A stretch of DNA of 64,000 nt from a bacterium (GCA_016124935.1 WGMS01000023.1:61367-125366); one strand, 5' to 3'; positions 54,616-63,675 are shown, numbered from the stretch's first letter. The notes: generated by a model from the sequence alone, not told the origin. Made by a program: numbers and translations.

Positions 54616-56397
54616 ATGTCTATACCCATGCGATTGCCCTGGTTCGTCATCCTGATCTCAGCGCTCTTATCTTTCGCGCCGACTAGAGCCGAAGACGGCA
54701 AAAGCCATAGGAGCCCCTCGCCTGAAGATATAACGTTTGCGAAGATCAAGGCTAACAGCGCTTTTTTCGATGGACGAATGAAAGAAGCTCACAACGTCTG
54801 CCAGTTGCTAAAAAATGTGGTCGCTGGAAATGCTGATTTAGAAAATGGCTCAGATTACACCCGCATCTTAATCAACCTGGGCATCACCTGTCTTGAGCTG
54901 GGCAAGCCTAAAGATGCTCTTGCCATATTCGAAGAGGCGCAAACCAGGCTGGATAAAGAAAGTAAGGGTGATTCTAAATCGTTAAATAGAGGCGACATTC
55001 TGCTGGGTCTGGCCGAGTCTCACTATAGAGACGGTCATGCCGAGACTGCCTTACCTTTATATGATAAAGCCCTCGATATCTATGCCGAACATTTCAGCCG
55101 CTACAGCGAGGACTTGTTGCCGGCTCTAGAAGGGCTGGGGGGCAGTTATCTGGTTCTCGACCAGAGTAAAAAAGCGCTTCCTTTTTTTCGCCATATCGCC
55201 CAGATTGACCTCATCAAATATGGTGCCGAACATCCCCGGGTGGGTAAGTCTTTCAACAATTTGTCCGATGTCTATTTCAAGCTGGAAGAATGTGGTGGCG
55301 CCAGACCATTTTTCTCTCAGGCTATATGGATTTTTCGCAAGAACAATCTAGACTCTCTCAATCGCAAACTAGACTCTGCAGAGTATCAAACGCGCTACAG
55401 CCAGGACGAGATCGCTCTATTCAAGAAGCGTGCCAGGCAAGTTGTTATGGGGGTTCAGGACCCACCATCCTTTCGAAAGGTCAGCTATGATCTGCTTGCA
55501 GAAAGAGGCTTCGACGAGAGTTGCAAGCTGTGTGAGAACAAACGTCCATCAGATTTCGACAACTGGCAGGTTAGAAGATCCGGACATTTCGATGCCGGTT
55601 TCATAAAAATAGATCCGACTAAAGAACAGAAAGGGCTAATCTTCTGTCTGCATGGTCTCGGTCTGAACCATGCTTCTTATATGGAGTTCGCAAAGAAAAT
55701 CGCCCCCTATGGCTATGGCGTGGTCGCAATAGATGTGCGTGGATTCGGCTCTCTATCAAAAGAAAAGGGCTTCGACAAGATAGACATGGCATCCGGCATG
55801 GACGACCTGCGGGCTATGGTCAGCATGTTTCGCGACTCTAACAAAGACTCCCGGATATTTATGCTGGGCGAATCTATGGGCGGTGCCCTGGCGCTGCAGT
55901 TTACTGCGCAGTTTCCCGAGCTTGTTGATGGTCTTGTCAGCTCGGTGCCATCGGGTAGAAGATTCCACAGTAAGAAGACCAAGTTGTTAGTCGGCTTGAA
56001 ACTTTTGGATGACCCTAAAGCTCCTTTTGCCATAGGCAAGAGGGTAATTGATCAGGCGACGGACAATGACACCATAAAAGAACAATGGCTCAACGACCCT
56101 GCTAATAGACTTAAGATTTCGCAGCAGGAGCTGCTTGATTTTGAGGCGTTTATGAAGCACAATCAGAAATACGCCGGCGAGATCAAAAAGACACCGGTGA
56201 TTATTTTTCAGGGTTTCAGAGATCATCTGGTTCGTCCCAACGGGACTTATGCTTTGTATCAGGCTCTGTCCACCAGGGATAAGGACCTGCTATTCGTAGG
56301 CGACCGCGAGCATCTGGTCTTCGAAGAGGGTGCTGCCAGCGATAAGATAGTCTCTATGCTGGCAGCATGGCTGGATAGCCACAATCAGAAAGTTGAA
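54616..56397 (+). CDS. Exported TPR - alpha/beta-hydrolase fusion
   Basis: A 594-residue protein with a signal peptide (LPWFVILISALLSFAPTRA). Residues ~30-260 are TPRs of the kinesin-light-chain type (LGLAESHYRDGHAETALPLYDKALDIY). Residues ~310-594 are an alpha/beta hydrolase of the monoacylglycerol-lipase/serine aminopeptidase S33 group: nucleophile S420 (LGESMGGALA), D536 (FQGFRDHLVRP) and H566 (DREHLVF). Probably a periplasmic lipase or esterase tethered through the TPR part. It starts 24 bp after the symporter gene, and its stop codon (TGA at 56398-56400) overlaps the start of the ATP-grasp remnant. Confidence 0.88.
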
Positions 56398-56644
56398 TGA
56401 GTAGAAGAATACTTGTAATGTGCCCTACCGAGCGCGAGTTGCGTTCGCTGCCTCCGCTTGCCGAGAAGCTGGGGGTGGAGCTTGACTTCGATACCATGAC
56501 CGGCGGCGGTTGATCTGCGGCTTCATTAAAGACTTCAGCGTTGGTCAATGACCGGATTTTTTAGAGATAATCGAAGCCAAGGTTGCACAGTATCAAAGCA
56601 ATAATCGAGATGGCCGGTCTATAGACGTAGTGGTGGCTTCGTAA
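56397..56644 (+). pseudogene. Remnant of a possible ATP-grasp gene
   Basis: ATG 56397 overlaps the hydrolase stop (ATGA), as for a real downstream operon gene. It encodes MSRRILVMCPTERELRSLPP and 18 more residues, then stops at 56513. In another frame, continuing downstream, come an in-frame TGA and then DFLEIIEAKVAQYQSNNRDG and a short end at 56644. Both pieces look like the start of an ATP-grasp ligase (N-terminal domain with a bound-dinucleotide-like strand, then a helix). No downstream lid or Mg2+ motifs exist, so the gene is decayed. Confidence 0.45.
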
Positions 56645-56698
56645 AAATCTGCAATTCTTGCTAGCGCAGAAGTCGAGCTGGATGGACCTGTTTTTTTG

Positions 56699-57124
56699 CT
56701 AATGATGATCGTGATTGCAGGTGTGCTTCCTTAGACGTTTATTGTCCAGATTAGCTTTAATCAAACATACGCTTCCCGCTACCGATAGCAGAAGATGAAA
56801 TGTATGATCTAGCTCATGACTCATCCAGTTAGCAAAAAATATACAGACAAGTCCGACCGTCATCAAAACAAGAACTGTCTTGTTCCTGTGAGCCAGGAAT
56901 CCTGGAATCAGAACCGGGCAGCAAATCAAAAGTACGAGGATAGAAAGGATCTGATCTCCAACCCCGTGAAAAACATGGTGAATGCCAATCATTGGCAGCA
57001 ATAATAGAGCTGCCGGAATAACAATACAATCAACCAGGCAAATTATTGGAGCGAGAACTGAAAGAAACTCCAGCGATTCTTTTAGCCAGTCTTTTTTCCA
57101 CTCCGACAAGTTCTTCTTTTGCAT
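56699..57124 (-). CDS. MerC-like membrane protein with His-rich tail
   Basis: A 141-residue protein with four hydrophobic segments and the MerC pattern of closely spaced Cys in the first helices (IICLVDCIVIP, then LLICCPVLIP). MerC proteins move mercuric or other soft metal ions across the membrane. The end is KHTCNHDHH, a likely metal-binding tail. ATG 57124 has AAGGA 6 bases upstream. There are no merR or merA genes nearby; it lies 121 bp downstream of the Fur-type operon, which suggests a role in metal homeostasis rather than mercury resistance. Confidence 0.75.
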   Translation of the reverse strand: MQKKNLSEWKKDWLKESLEFLSVLAPIICLVDCIVIPAALLLLPMIGIHHVFHGVGDQILSILVLLICCPVLIPGFLAHRNKTVLVLMTVGLVCIFFANWMSHELDHTFHLLLSVAGSVCLIKANLDNKRLRKHTCNHDHH

Positions 57125-57179
57125 TAATTTCCTTCTAGGCTTTTTCACGAAAGCGAATTCTAGATTTTTTCTACCCGTA

Positions 57180-57211
57180 TACCGACTATTTTGACACAGT
57201 CAGTAGTTTTT
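57180..57211 (+). terminator. Hairpin with T-run between the BT1 and MerC-like genes
   Basis: TACCGACT (57180-57187) and AGTCAGTA (57198-57205) form an 8-bp stem (one G-T pair) with a 10-nt loop, followed on the plus strand by GTTTTTTG. The T-run side is opposite to the flanking genes, so its role is unclear. Confidence 0.35.
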
Positions 57212-57245
57212 TGTTCCCCTGTATTCTGTTCCTATGAATTTCCGA

Positions 57246-58529
57246 CTAATAGACCATTTTCTCACTAGCCTCGTTCTGCTTGCAAGCAAATTTTATGAAT
57301 ATCAAAGAGAGGGCGGGCGGTAGAGAAGCGATCATAACGAGCAGGTTGTAGTTGGAGCCGAGAACGTAGGTGAACAATTGTCCACCCAGAAACAAAGCAA
57401 AAGAGGTGGATAGATTGAGAACACACACTACCAGCGACATCGTCGAAGCCTCTGCCCCCTTCTTGCACACATCAGAGGCGAGTCCGTATATGGTCAGAAC
57501 GGCGAACATGTTGGCGAACCCATGCAAAAGTTCGATCAACATGGCGGAGATTGGCGTGTTCAGGAAACTGTACGCCAGAACACTGATTACTAGAAGTGTC
57601 GCGGTGACAATGGACTGTCTCATATTGGAGAGTCCCTTGACGAGCTTGTTATAAATCAGCGCGCCCGTTAGCGTTCCAAAGGACATCCAGGCAGACAGTT
57701 GTCCGATCAAAGACTGTTCAAACAAGAGCGTCTTTGATTCGTGATAATAAAGAGAGGCTCCGTAAGCCAGAGTGAAATTCCAGAGGCAAGTGAGTAAGAG
57801 AATGTATAGTATTCGAGAAGACGTAAGGGCAGAGAAGATATTTCTGATTTTGCCCGACAGATCTCCACCTCGGGCATCTCTAGCTTCATCTAGCTTGACC
57901 GCCGTGATTAGGGATAGAGCAAGGGCGCAAGCTGCAGCTATCAGCGCCGCCATCTTCAAAGATTGAACCGGGCTTGCGATATGGCAAAGGTATCCGGCGC
58001 CAATGACAACAAAGATATTGGTGAAGTAATAGCCACATTCTTGAATCCTGAAATACTCTCGAGTCTGGCCATCGTCTCTTCCGCGATCCACTGCAACTGC
58101 GACCATTAATGCTGTGGAGACTGCCATACCGGCGGCGGCTGCGGTCAGACAGGAAATTATCATGCTCAGAGAGCAAAAGAGACCCATGAGCAAAAAAGCT
58201 GCCGATGCTAGGAGACTTGCTATGACGAGGTAGCTCTTGCGATGATATCCAAGGAAAGGGATTGAATCCGATATCAGTCCATAAATCGGTTTGATTATCC
58301 AGGGAATCATCAGAACCGACATTATGAAAGAAATATCGGCCGCATTCATTTTGAGTCCATCCATGAGAAAGTACTGGACGGGCTGACCTACTATTCCGAA
58401 CTGTGCGCAAGCGAAACCCTGGAGAGCATAGGCAGTGAAGAAAAAAGCTACAAGGCTTCCTTTTGAATTGTTTTTAGTCGTTGTCGGCTTATATTCGACA
58501 TCTTCCTGCTTTGAGGTGGAGACTTCCAT
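57246..58529 (-). CDS. BT1-family (folate/biopterin-type) MFS transporter
   Basis: A 427-residue protein with 12 membrane helices. SFIMSVLMIPWIIKPIYGL followed by ISDSIPFLGYHRKSY is the BT1 signature shared with trypanosome biopterin and cyanobacterial/plastid folate transporters. Its start lies one base after the cysteine synthase-rhodanese stop, so it is the last gene of the tightly packed operon from 63590. In this setting it could export the pathway product or import a precursor; BT1 members outside the folate subgroup have mostly unknown substrates. Confidence 0.83.
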   Translation of the reverse strand: MEVSTSKQEDVEYKPTTTKNNSKGSLVAFFFTAYALQGFACAQFGIVGQPVQYFLMDGLKMNAADISFIMSVLMIPWIIKPIYGLISDSIPFLGYHRKSYLVIASLLASAAFLLMGLFCSLSMIISCLTAAAAGMAVSTALMVAVAVDRGRDDGQTREYFRIQECGYYFTNIFVVIGAGYLCHIASPVQSLKMAALIAAACALALSLITAVKLDEARDARGGDLSGKIRNIFSALTSSRILYILLLTCLWNFTLAYGASLYYHESKTLLFEQSLIGQLSAWMSFGTLTGALIYNKLVKGLSNMRQSIVTATLLVISVLAYSFLNTPISAMLIELLHGFANMFAVLTIYGLASDVCKKGAEASTMSLVVCVLNLSTSFALFLGGQLFTYVLGSNYNLLVMIASLPPALSLIFIKFACKQNEASEKMVY

Positions 58530-58530
58530 A

Positions 58531-59853
58531 TTACTTCACAGCCATGCTCGTTTGATCCTCCCTGGCATTTCGCCAGGCGAGCATTCCTCCCTCAAGACTA
58601 TATGCATCGTAATTTCTGGACTGAAGATAGGCGGCGTATCTAGTCGTTTTTTCTCCAATCGGACAGACAAGAAGAATGGTGCGGTCACGAGGGAATGGGT
58701 CTGCTGAGTCGATCATGGTTTCGAATAGCTCCCAGGGTATATTGATAGCTCCTGGAATAGTCATCATTTTATAGGCAAGGTTTCCTCTAACATCAACCAC
58801 AATAGGATCTTTTTCCGAAAGCCAGGACGGCAGGCTGTCGAGAGGAATGACATACTGATCTTCTCTGACATCTTTTTCGAATGTCTGAATCGACCCGGGT
58901 TTGGGCAGTCGACCAAAAAGATTTGGTCTTCTTTGCCTGATATAGTCAACGTACCATTCAAGACGGTCGCAGACAATGAAAACAGCCGTCTTTTTCTCGT
59001 TCAACTCGCCGTCTATTTTTCTCAAATAACGAAGGCAGCCAAGGTAGCTAGCACCACTGGTGGGTCCACATAGAATACCCACTTTTTGTACCAGCTCCAT
59101 CATTGCGTCTACCGACTCCCCAGAATCAACATATACGAAGTCCTGGTAATTTCCCTTTGTAAACAAACCGGACTCCCACATCTGATCAAGGCTGCGAATG
59201 CCCGGAATAAAGTCATTTTTACTTGCACAGATTCCTACAGTCACAAGCTGATCATTTCCCTCTTCGCGGATGCGTCTGGCGGCTCCTAGCGTGGAGCCGC
59301 TGGTGCCCAGTCCTCCGAAGAAATAATCGACTTTTCCGAGATCCTCGACTATTTCTTTTCCTGTTGATTCATAGTGAATAAGAGGATTTTTAGGATTCGT
59401 AAACTGAGAGGGGAAGTAGGTTCTCTCCGGATCATCTTTGACCATTTTTGCAATTAGGTATTGAGGATCATTCGGGTCGTTCGGGTCAAAGCACTCGCTT
59501 CCGCCAAGCACCTCCTCAATTTCAGCGCCAAGCATTCTAACTATGTCCTTGACACCATCGACTTTAGCCATATATGTAATCAGCTTGGTTTTTGCTCCAT
59601 GCATTGATGCAATCACTTGCAGAGCCTTGGCTGTGTTTCCACTGGAGTTTTCGTAGATAGTTTTTTGCTTAGATTGAATCTCTTCGATATCGTCTTTTAC
59701 CAAGCCCCAGGCTACTCTATCTTTGACAGAACCAAATGGATTCATCATCTCCAGTTTTCCATAAAGTTCTATATTTTTTAGTCCGTGCACTGACTCGGGG
59801 ATTTTTAGCAACGGTGTGTTTCCGATTAAATCGGTGATTTTTTCATACTTCAT
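58531..59853 (-). CDS. Cysteine synthase-like PLP enzyme fused to rhodanese
   Basis: A 440-residue fusion. Residues 1-~325 are a fold-type II beta-replacement enzyme (CysK/CBS family): PLP Lys K44 (NPFGSVKDRVA), NSSGNTAKAL, the phosphate loop GTSGSTLG and CGPTSGASY. Residues ~340-430 are a rhodanese domain with the active-site C397 in LVCPIGEKTTRYA. A sulfur-carrying rhodanese on a PLP enzyme suggests that a persulfide is delivered as the attacking nucleophile, with the desulfurase of the same operon as donor (inference). It starts one base after the upstream gene's stop. Siderophore SbnA-type enzymes are related but lack the rhodanese. Confidence 0.88.
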   Translation of the reverse strand: MKYEKITDLIGNTPLLKIPESVHGLKNIELYGKLEMMNPFGSVKDRVAWGLVKDDIEEIQSKQKTIYENSSGNTAKALQVIASMHGAKTKLITYMAKVDGVKDIVRMLGAEIEEVLGGSECFDPNDPNDPQYLIAKMVKDDPERTYFPSQFTNPKNPLIHYESTGKEIVEDLGKVDYFFGGLGTSGSTLGAARRIREEGNDQLVTVGICASKNDFIPGIRSLDQMWESGLFTKGNYQDFVYVDSGESVDAMMELVQKVGILCGPTSGASYLGCLRYLRKIDGELNEKKTAVFIVCDRLEWYVDYIRQRRPNLFGRLPKPGSIQTFEKDVREDQYVIPLDSLPSWLSEKDPIVVDVRGNLAYKMMTIPGAINIPWELFETMIDSADPFPRDRTILLVCPIGEKTTRYAAYLQSRNYDAYSLEGGMLAWRNAREDQTSMAVK

Positions 59854-59854
59854 C

Positions 59855-61378
59855 TTAATTACCTAACTTCAATGCAATCGGGTTGTAATTAATGTCCTGA
59901 AACCATCTGAGGCGACCGTTCAGGTCTTCTACAACGGCTATTTTTTCTGCCACTCTTTGTTCCAGTACATTTGTCTCTGCAAAGTCCATTTGATATGCCG
60001 CCGTATTAATAAAAGCAACTGCATCTCCGGGTTGCGGTAACAGATCGGGGAAGGTCTTGTGATATTGAATCATGTCGTGGGTCAAGCAAAGATTTCCAAC
60101 ATACATGACTCCTTTCTCGCAGGCCTGTCTTTCATCGCTCCTGAAAACAATTTCCGGATCGGTCATCAATTTCAGTTGTGTGGAGTTTAAGTTTGTTCTG
60201 TTCATATCCAGCGAAACCAATTGCTCGCCTAGAATTGAGCTTTTCGTAAAGTTGACACGAGACAGAGTGATACCGCACTGATCTAGCAACGCTCGTCCAG
60301 GCTCTATGTACAGCTCCATAAGGCTCTCTGAAAGGATTCTAGCAGCTGAGTATCCGTCAAATTTATGCAGTGGAGTGTCTATTACGGAGGCAAAATCCTC
60401 GTGTCCGTCATTGGCATGATAATGCTCCATGAAGTTGGGTGCGCCTTTCAACACTCCGTCTTCTTTTCGAAATCCCAGTCCGGACTCGTTCCAGCTCAGC
60501 GAATCCCTGTCTCCGAGAACGGAGGATTTCAATTCTTCCACGAAAGAATTCCACTCGTCCTGGTCGTCCGCATAACGAATTCGATAGCCCCCACCAATAT
60601 CGAGCGCCCGAGGCTTGAGACCTCGATTCATGCATTCGAATGAGAGCTCCAGGCAGGTTTCAATTGCACCGGGTCTCCTTATATAGTCCCCGGCATTGAA
60701 GTGAAATGAGAATCCGTAAAAGTCGAGAGACTCTTGATGCCTTTCCAGGAACTCGATTACAGCGGGAGCCTCCTTACAGGGAATCGCAAAGGCACTATCC
60801 TGGGGCGTAAATTTCACTGGTCCACCATCAAAACCATCAAGGCGCACCAGTATTCTAATCTTCCTGTCTGAAGGCAACATGCTTTTCAGCTCCACCAGCT
60901 TTTGAAGCTCCGTCATGTTGTCTACATTAATGAGGATGTCCTGCTGGGCGCCCAACACCAGGTAGTCGAGATTCTTTGGTCCTGTCGCTTCGATTCTCGA
61001 TGGATGAAAACCGGCCGACAGAGCCTTCACCAGCTCGCCATGCGACGATACATCCAGTCCGACATCGTAGCAAGAGGCTTGTTTCTTCAGTGCAAGTGAC
61101 TTATTGGGTTTTGACGTATAAAAAATGCGGCCTTGTAATTGTCTCTGCTTGTAGACCGTTTTGAAACGCTCTATGGTTTCCGAGATGTTCTCGGGGAATA
61201 TGACGTTAAGAGGGGAACCAAATCCATCAAGAAGCCCGAAAACAAGCTCTTTCTCGCTGAGAAATCGAGCGATTGATCGATGCATCGCGGCTTTTACTCG
61301 AGGACGGGAGCGATTCTTTCTGCCCAGTGATAGGTCATCAGCGAGGCATGTATCGGAAGGGGTGCTTGAATTACTCAT
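59855..61378 (-). CDS. Y4yA-type PLP-dependent decarboxylase-like enzyme
   Basis: A 507-residue fold-type III (alanine racemase-like) PLP enzyme of the group IV decarboxylase clan. It has the Y4yA pattern: FGSPLNVIFP near the N-terminus, PLP Lys in IFYTSKPNKS (about K90), RIEATGPKN, FSFHFNAGDYIRRPGAIETC and DIGGGYRIRY. The C-terminal CESxD motif of decarboxylases reads CLTHD. Relatives in rhizobial and siderophore loci act on unusual amino acids. ATG 61378 overlaps the ATPase stop by 4 bp (ATGA); a longer open frame exists but its 29-codon extension lies inside the upstream gene. Confidence 0.82.
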   Translation of the reverse strand: MSNSSTPSDTCLADDLSLGRKNRSRPRVKAAMHRSIARFLSEKELVFGLLDGFGSPLNVIFPENISETIERFKTVYKQRQLQGRIFYTSKPNKSLALKKQASCYDVGLDVSSHGELVKALSAGFHPSRIEATGPKNLDYLVLGAQQDILINVDNMTELQKLVELKSMLPSDRKIRILVRLDGFDGGPVKFTPQDSAFAIPCKEAPAVIEFLERHQESLDFYGFSFHFNAGDYIRRPGAIETCLELSFECMNRGLKPRALDIGGGYRIRYADDQDEWNSFVEELKSSVLGDRDSLSWNESGLGFRKEDGVLKGAPNFMEHYHANDGHEDFASVIDTPLHKFDGYSAARILSESLMELYIEPGRALLDQCGITLSRVNFTKSSILGEQLVSLDMNRTNLNSTQLKLMTDPEIVFRSDERQACEKGVMYVGNLCLTHDMIQYHKTFPDLLPQPGDAVAFINTAAYQMDFAETNVLEQRVAEKIAVVEDLNGRLRWFQDINYNPIALKLGN

Positions 61379-62355
61379 TTTGACGATACCATCTCTTGCC
61401 GGGTGGGGAATACAAATTGAGGATCTATTTGTTCGCAGACATTGCCATAGCCAGATTGAACCCACGGCTTCTCGTTCAACTTGATGTGCAGTTTCTCTAG
61501 CAACTTTATACGCTCTTGATTCTTTAGCCGCGGTCTGAGTCCAGTGCTTTCAATAACGGACATGCACTCCTCTATTCGTCCTTCGTTAAGAAGTGAGTCG
61601 ATAGGGCGGACTTGCTGTCTTGCTTTCTTTAGATTGGGAAGAGCAGGCAACCAATCGATTGGTTTTTTATCCACGGATTCAATGATATATTGCAAGTCTT
61701 CTTCGTCTTCAATTTTGTTTCCCACCAGGTGGACGAGGTCGGCTACACCGGACTTCTCTGCGAGGTCCAGATACAAAAGACAAACCTCTACCGACTCGGG
61801 AGTGGGCTCTGCAATCAGGAAAATTCCGTCAAACTGCAAGTGCATCGAGTAAGCGAAGGCGTCGGTACCCGCCACCATATCGCATACCACATGGTAGCTG
61901 GTGTCGCTGACCGTATGGCTCAGAAGGTTCTCTGCTACAAACAGATGCGAATGATAGCAGGTCTCTCCTATTCCCTTCGAGTCGTAGGTACCGACAGTCA
62001 ATAAGTTGATTTCTGGATTTTTCGATATCGGAGAGCAGAATTTCATCAACTGATTGTCGGCAACAGAGGTGATCAGATTCGATCCTGTCCCAGGTGGGGT
62101 CGTAGGAAGGAACTGGGAAACATCCTTGATACGATTGTTGGTGCCGCGTAAGTAGGTACGTAAGGACCGGGACACTTCCGGATTCGATAGAAACTTTTTT
62201 TCCTCGGTTCTGGTAGACAGGAGACCGGACAGATTCATATTGATGTCGGCATCAATTACTAGGGCATCTTTGACGCGTTTCTCCAGGTATTTGACAAAGA
62301 GAGCTGTGATTGTGCTCTTACCCGAGCCACCTTTGCCCACGAACGCAAATTTCAT
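61375..62355 (-). CDS. CooC/MinD-type P-loop ATPase
   Basis: A 326-residue SIMIBI ATPase with the deviant Walker A GKGGSGKST (7-15), VIDADINMNL switch-I region and CDMVAGTDAF. It resembles CooC, the ATPase that loads nickel into carbon monoxide dehydrogenase. CooC's metal-binding C-x-C is C133-Y-H135 here (ETCYHSHL), which could still bind metal. There is no CODH gene in the window. It overlaps its neighbours on both sides by 4 bp. A metal- or cluster-insertion role is inferred. Confidence 0.8.
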   Translation of the reverse strand: MKFAFVGKGGSGKSTITALFVKYLEKRVKDALVIDADINMNLSGLLSTRTEEKKFLSNPEVSRSLRTYLRGTNNRIKDVSQFLPTTPPGTGSNLITSVADNQLMKFCSPISKNPEINLLTVGTYDSKGIGETCYHSHLFVAENLLSHTVSDTSYHVVCDMVAGTDAFAYSMHLQFDGIFLIAEPTPESVEVCLLYLDLAEKSGVADLVHLVGNKIEDEEDLQYIIESVDKKPIDWLPALPNLKKARQQVRPIDSLLNEGRIEECMSVIESTGLRPRLKNQERIKLLEKLHIKLNEKPWVQSGYGNVCEQIDPQFVFPTRQEMVSSK

Positions 62356-63590
62356 ATTTCGGCCTCCTGTAAATTTCTTATGCTGATAACGGCATCAATC
62401 AGTTGATCGGCAAGGTAGTCGATCTCACCTTCGGTGGTGAACCGGCCGAATGACAGTCGGACGGCTTCGCCGGCGAATTCTGTCGATCCGGTCATCGCTG
62501 CTATGACATGAGAAGAAGAATCTTTGGCTTCGCTGCAAGCAGCACCACTACTTAGCGCTACTCTTGGCAGTGCCATCATGAGGGTTTCACTATCTATCCC
62601 GGGAAATCTCAAGTTTAGAATTCCCGGGACATTCCATTCCTGGTCCCAATGCCCATGGACAAAAGGACGAAGCGCTTCTAGCCTTTGAAGCAATCTTTGT
62701 CTCAAAGATAGAATTCTCGAGCGATCATCGACAATTACCGAGCAAGCTGTTCCGAAAGATCCGCAAAGTGCCACCGGCACCGTTCCTGACCGCAAGCCCC
62801 ATTCTTGATTGCCTCCCAGTAACTGCGGCTGCAATAGTTTCTCTCGGCCGGATTTGACGAAGAGCGCTCCCACGCCTTGTGGTCCGTGAGCTTTATGGGA
62901 TGACAGGCTGGCAAAGTCAACACCTGTTCGAGAGAGGTCGAGATTTAGTTTGCCCAGGGCCTGAGCACTATCGGTGTGGAAGAGGACATCTTTTCCTTCA
63001 AGAACCTCGGCAATTTCCGCTAACGGTTGTATTGTTCCGACTTCATTGTTCACGGTTTGAATCGTCACCAGACCGGTATTCGGTCTCAAAGCATTCTCGA
63101 CGGTGCTGCTATCAATCATTCCGCACGGCTGAGGCTGCAATAGAGTAATTTTGAACCCCTGTTCTTGCAGCCTCGCAAGGGGCGAAAGGATACTCTTGTG
63201 TTCGATGGCGCTCGATATAATATGGGTATTTCCTGCCAATCTAAGATAGTCTGCCAGTCCAGACAATACTAGATTGTTTGACTCGGTAGCGCCCGAAGTA
63301 AAAGTGATTTCGCTAGACTTGGAGCCGACTCTTGATGCCACCTGTGACCTGGCTTCCGTAATCACATGCTTTGCTCGTCTTCCGAATTGATGATGGACTG
63401 CATGAGGGTTTCCGATCGTTTTGTCGGACAGTAGCTCATATAGTCTGGTTAAGGCTCTTGGATCTATGTGGGTAGTTGAAGCATAATCCATATATATGGG
63501 TGCTTGCGGAGCAAATTGCATTGATTCCGCTGGACTGTTCCGGAGAGAGGCTGATTGCTCAGGATGAAGACGAAAACTCAGAGGCATCAT
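62352..63590 (-). CDS. Cysteine desulfurase (NifS/IscS family)
   Basis: A 412-residue PLP enzyme removing sulfur from cysteine as a persulfide. It has the PLP Lys K233 (SSHKAHGPQG), the His stacking residue in SAIEHKS, HTDSAQALGK, and the catalytic loop Cys C352 (LSSGAACSEAKDSSS), so it belongs to the NifS/IscS type I group. The N-terminus is ~30 residues longer than usual. The start is supported by GGGGAGGG 7 bases before ATG 63590. It is the first gene of the operon, 50 bp from the Fur-like box. There is no IscU or NifU scaffold next to it, so it may serve the operon rather than general Fe-S assembly. Confidence 0.92.
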   Translation of the reverse strand: MMPLSFRLHPEQSASLRNSPAESMQFAPQAPIYMDYASTTHIDPRALTRLYELLSDKTIGNPHAVHHQFGRRAKHVITEARSQVASRVGSKSSEITFTSGATESNNLVLSGLADYLRLAGNTHIISSAIEHKSILSPLARLQEQGFKITLLQPQPCGMIDSSTVENALRPNTGLVTIQTVNNEVGTIQPLAEIAEVLEGKDVLFHTDSAQALGKLNLDLSRTGVDFASLSSHKAHGPQGVGALFVKSGREKLLQPQLLGGNQEWGLRSGTVPVALCGSFGTACSVIVDDRSRILSLRQRLLQRLEALRPFVHGHWDQEWNVPGILNLRFPGIDSETLMMALPRVALSSGAACSEAKDSSSHVIAAMTGSTEFAGEAVRLSFGRFTTEGEIDYLADQLIDAVISIRNLQEAEI

Positions 63591-63639
63591 TTGATTGCCC
63601 TCCCCTTATTTCGATTACGCAAAAGCAATGCAATGATAT

Positions 63640-63658
63640 ATTAATGAGAATCATTTAT
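63640..63658. promoter_or_regulatory. Fur-like iron box between divergent units
   Basis: The 19-bp segment matches the classic Fur-box consensus at 13 of 19 positions, with the central AATGA-GAATCATT core intact, and is extended by a further TATCATT half-site to 63663. It lies 50 bp upstream of the desulfurase start on the minus strand and 18 bp upstream of a small ORF on the plus strand. Iron-dependent repression of both directions is inferred. Confidence 0.6.
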
Positions 63659-63675
63659 CATTAAAAGGTTAGAGA

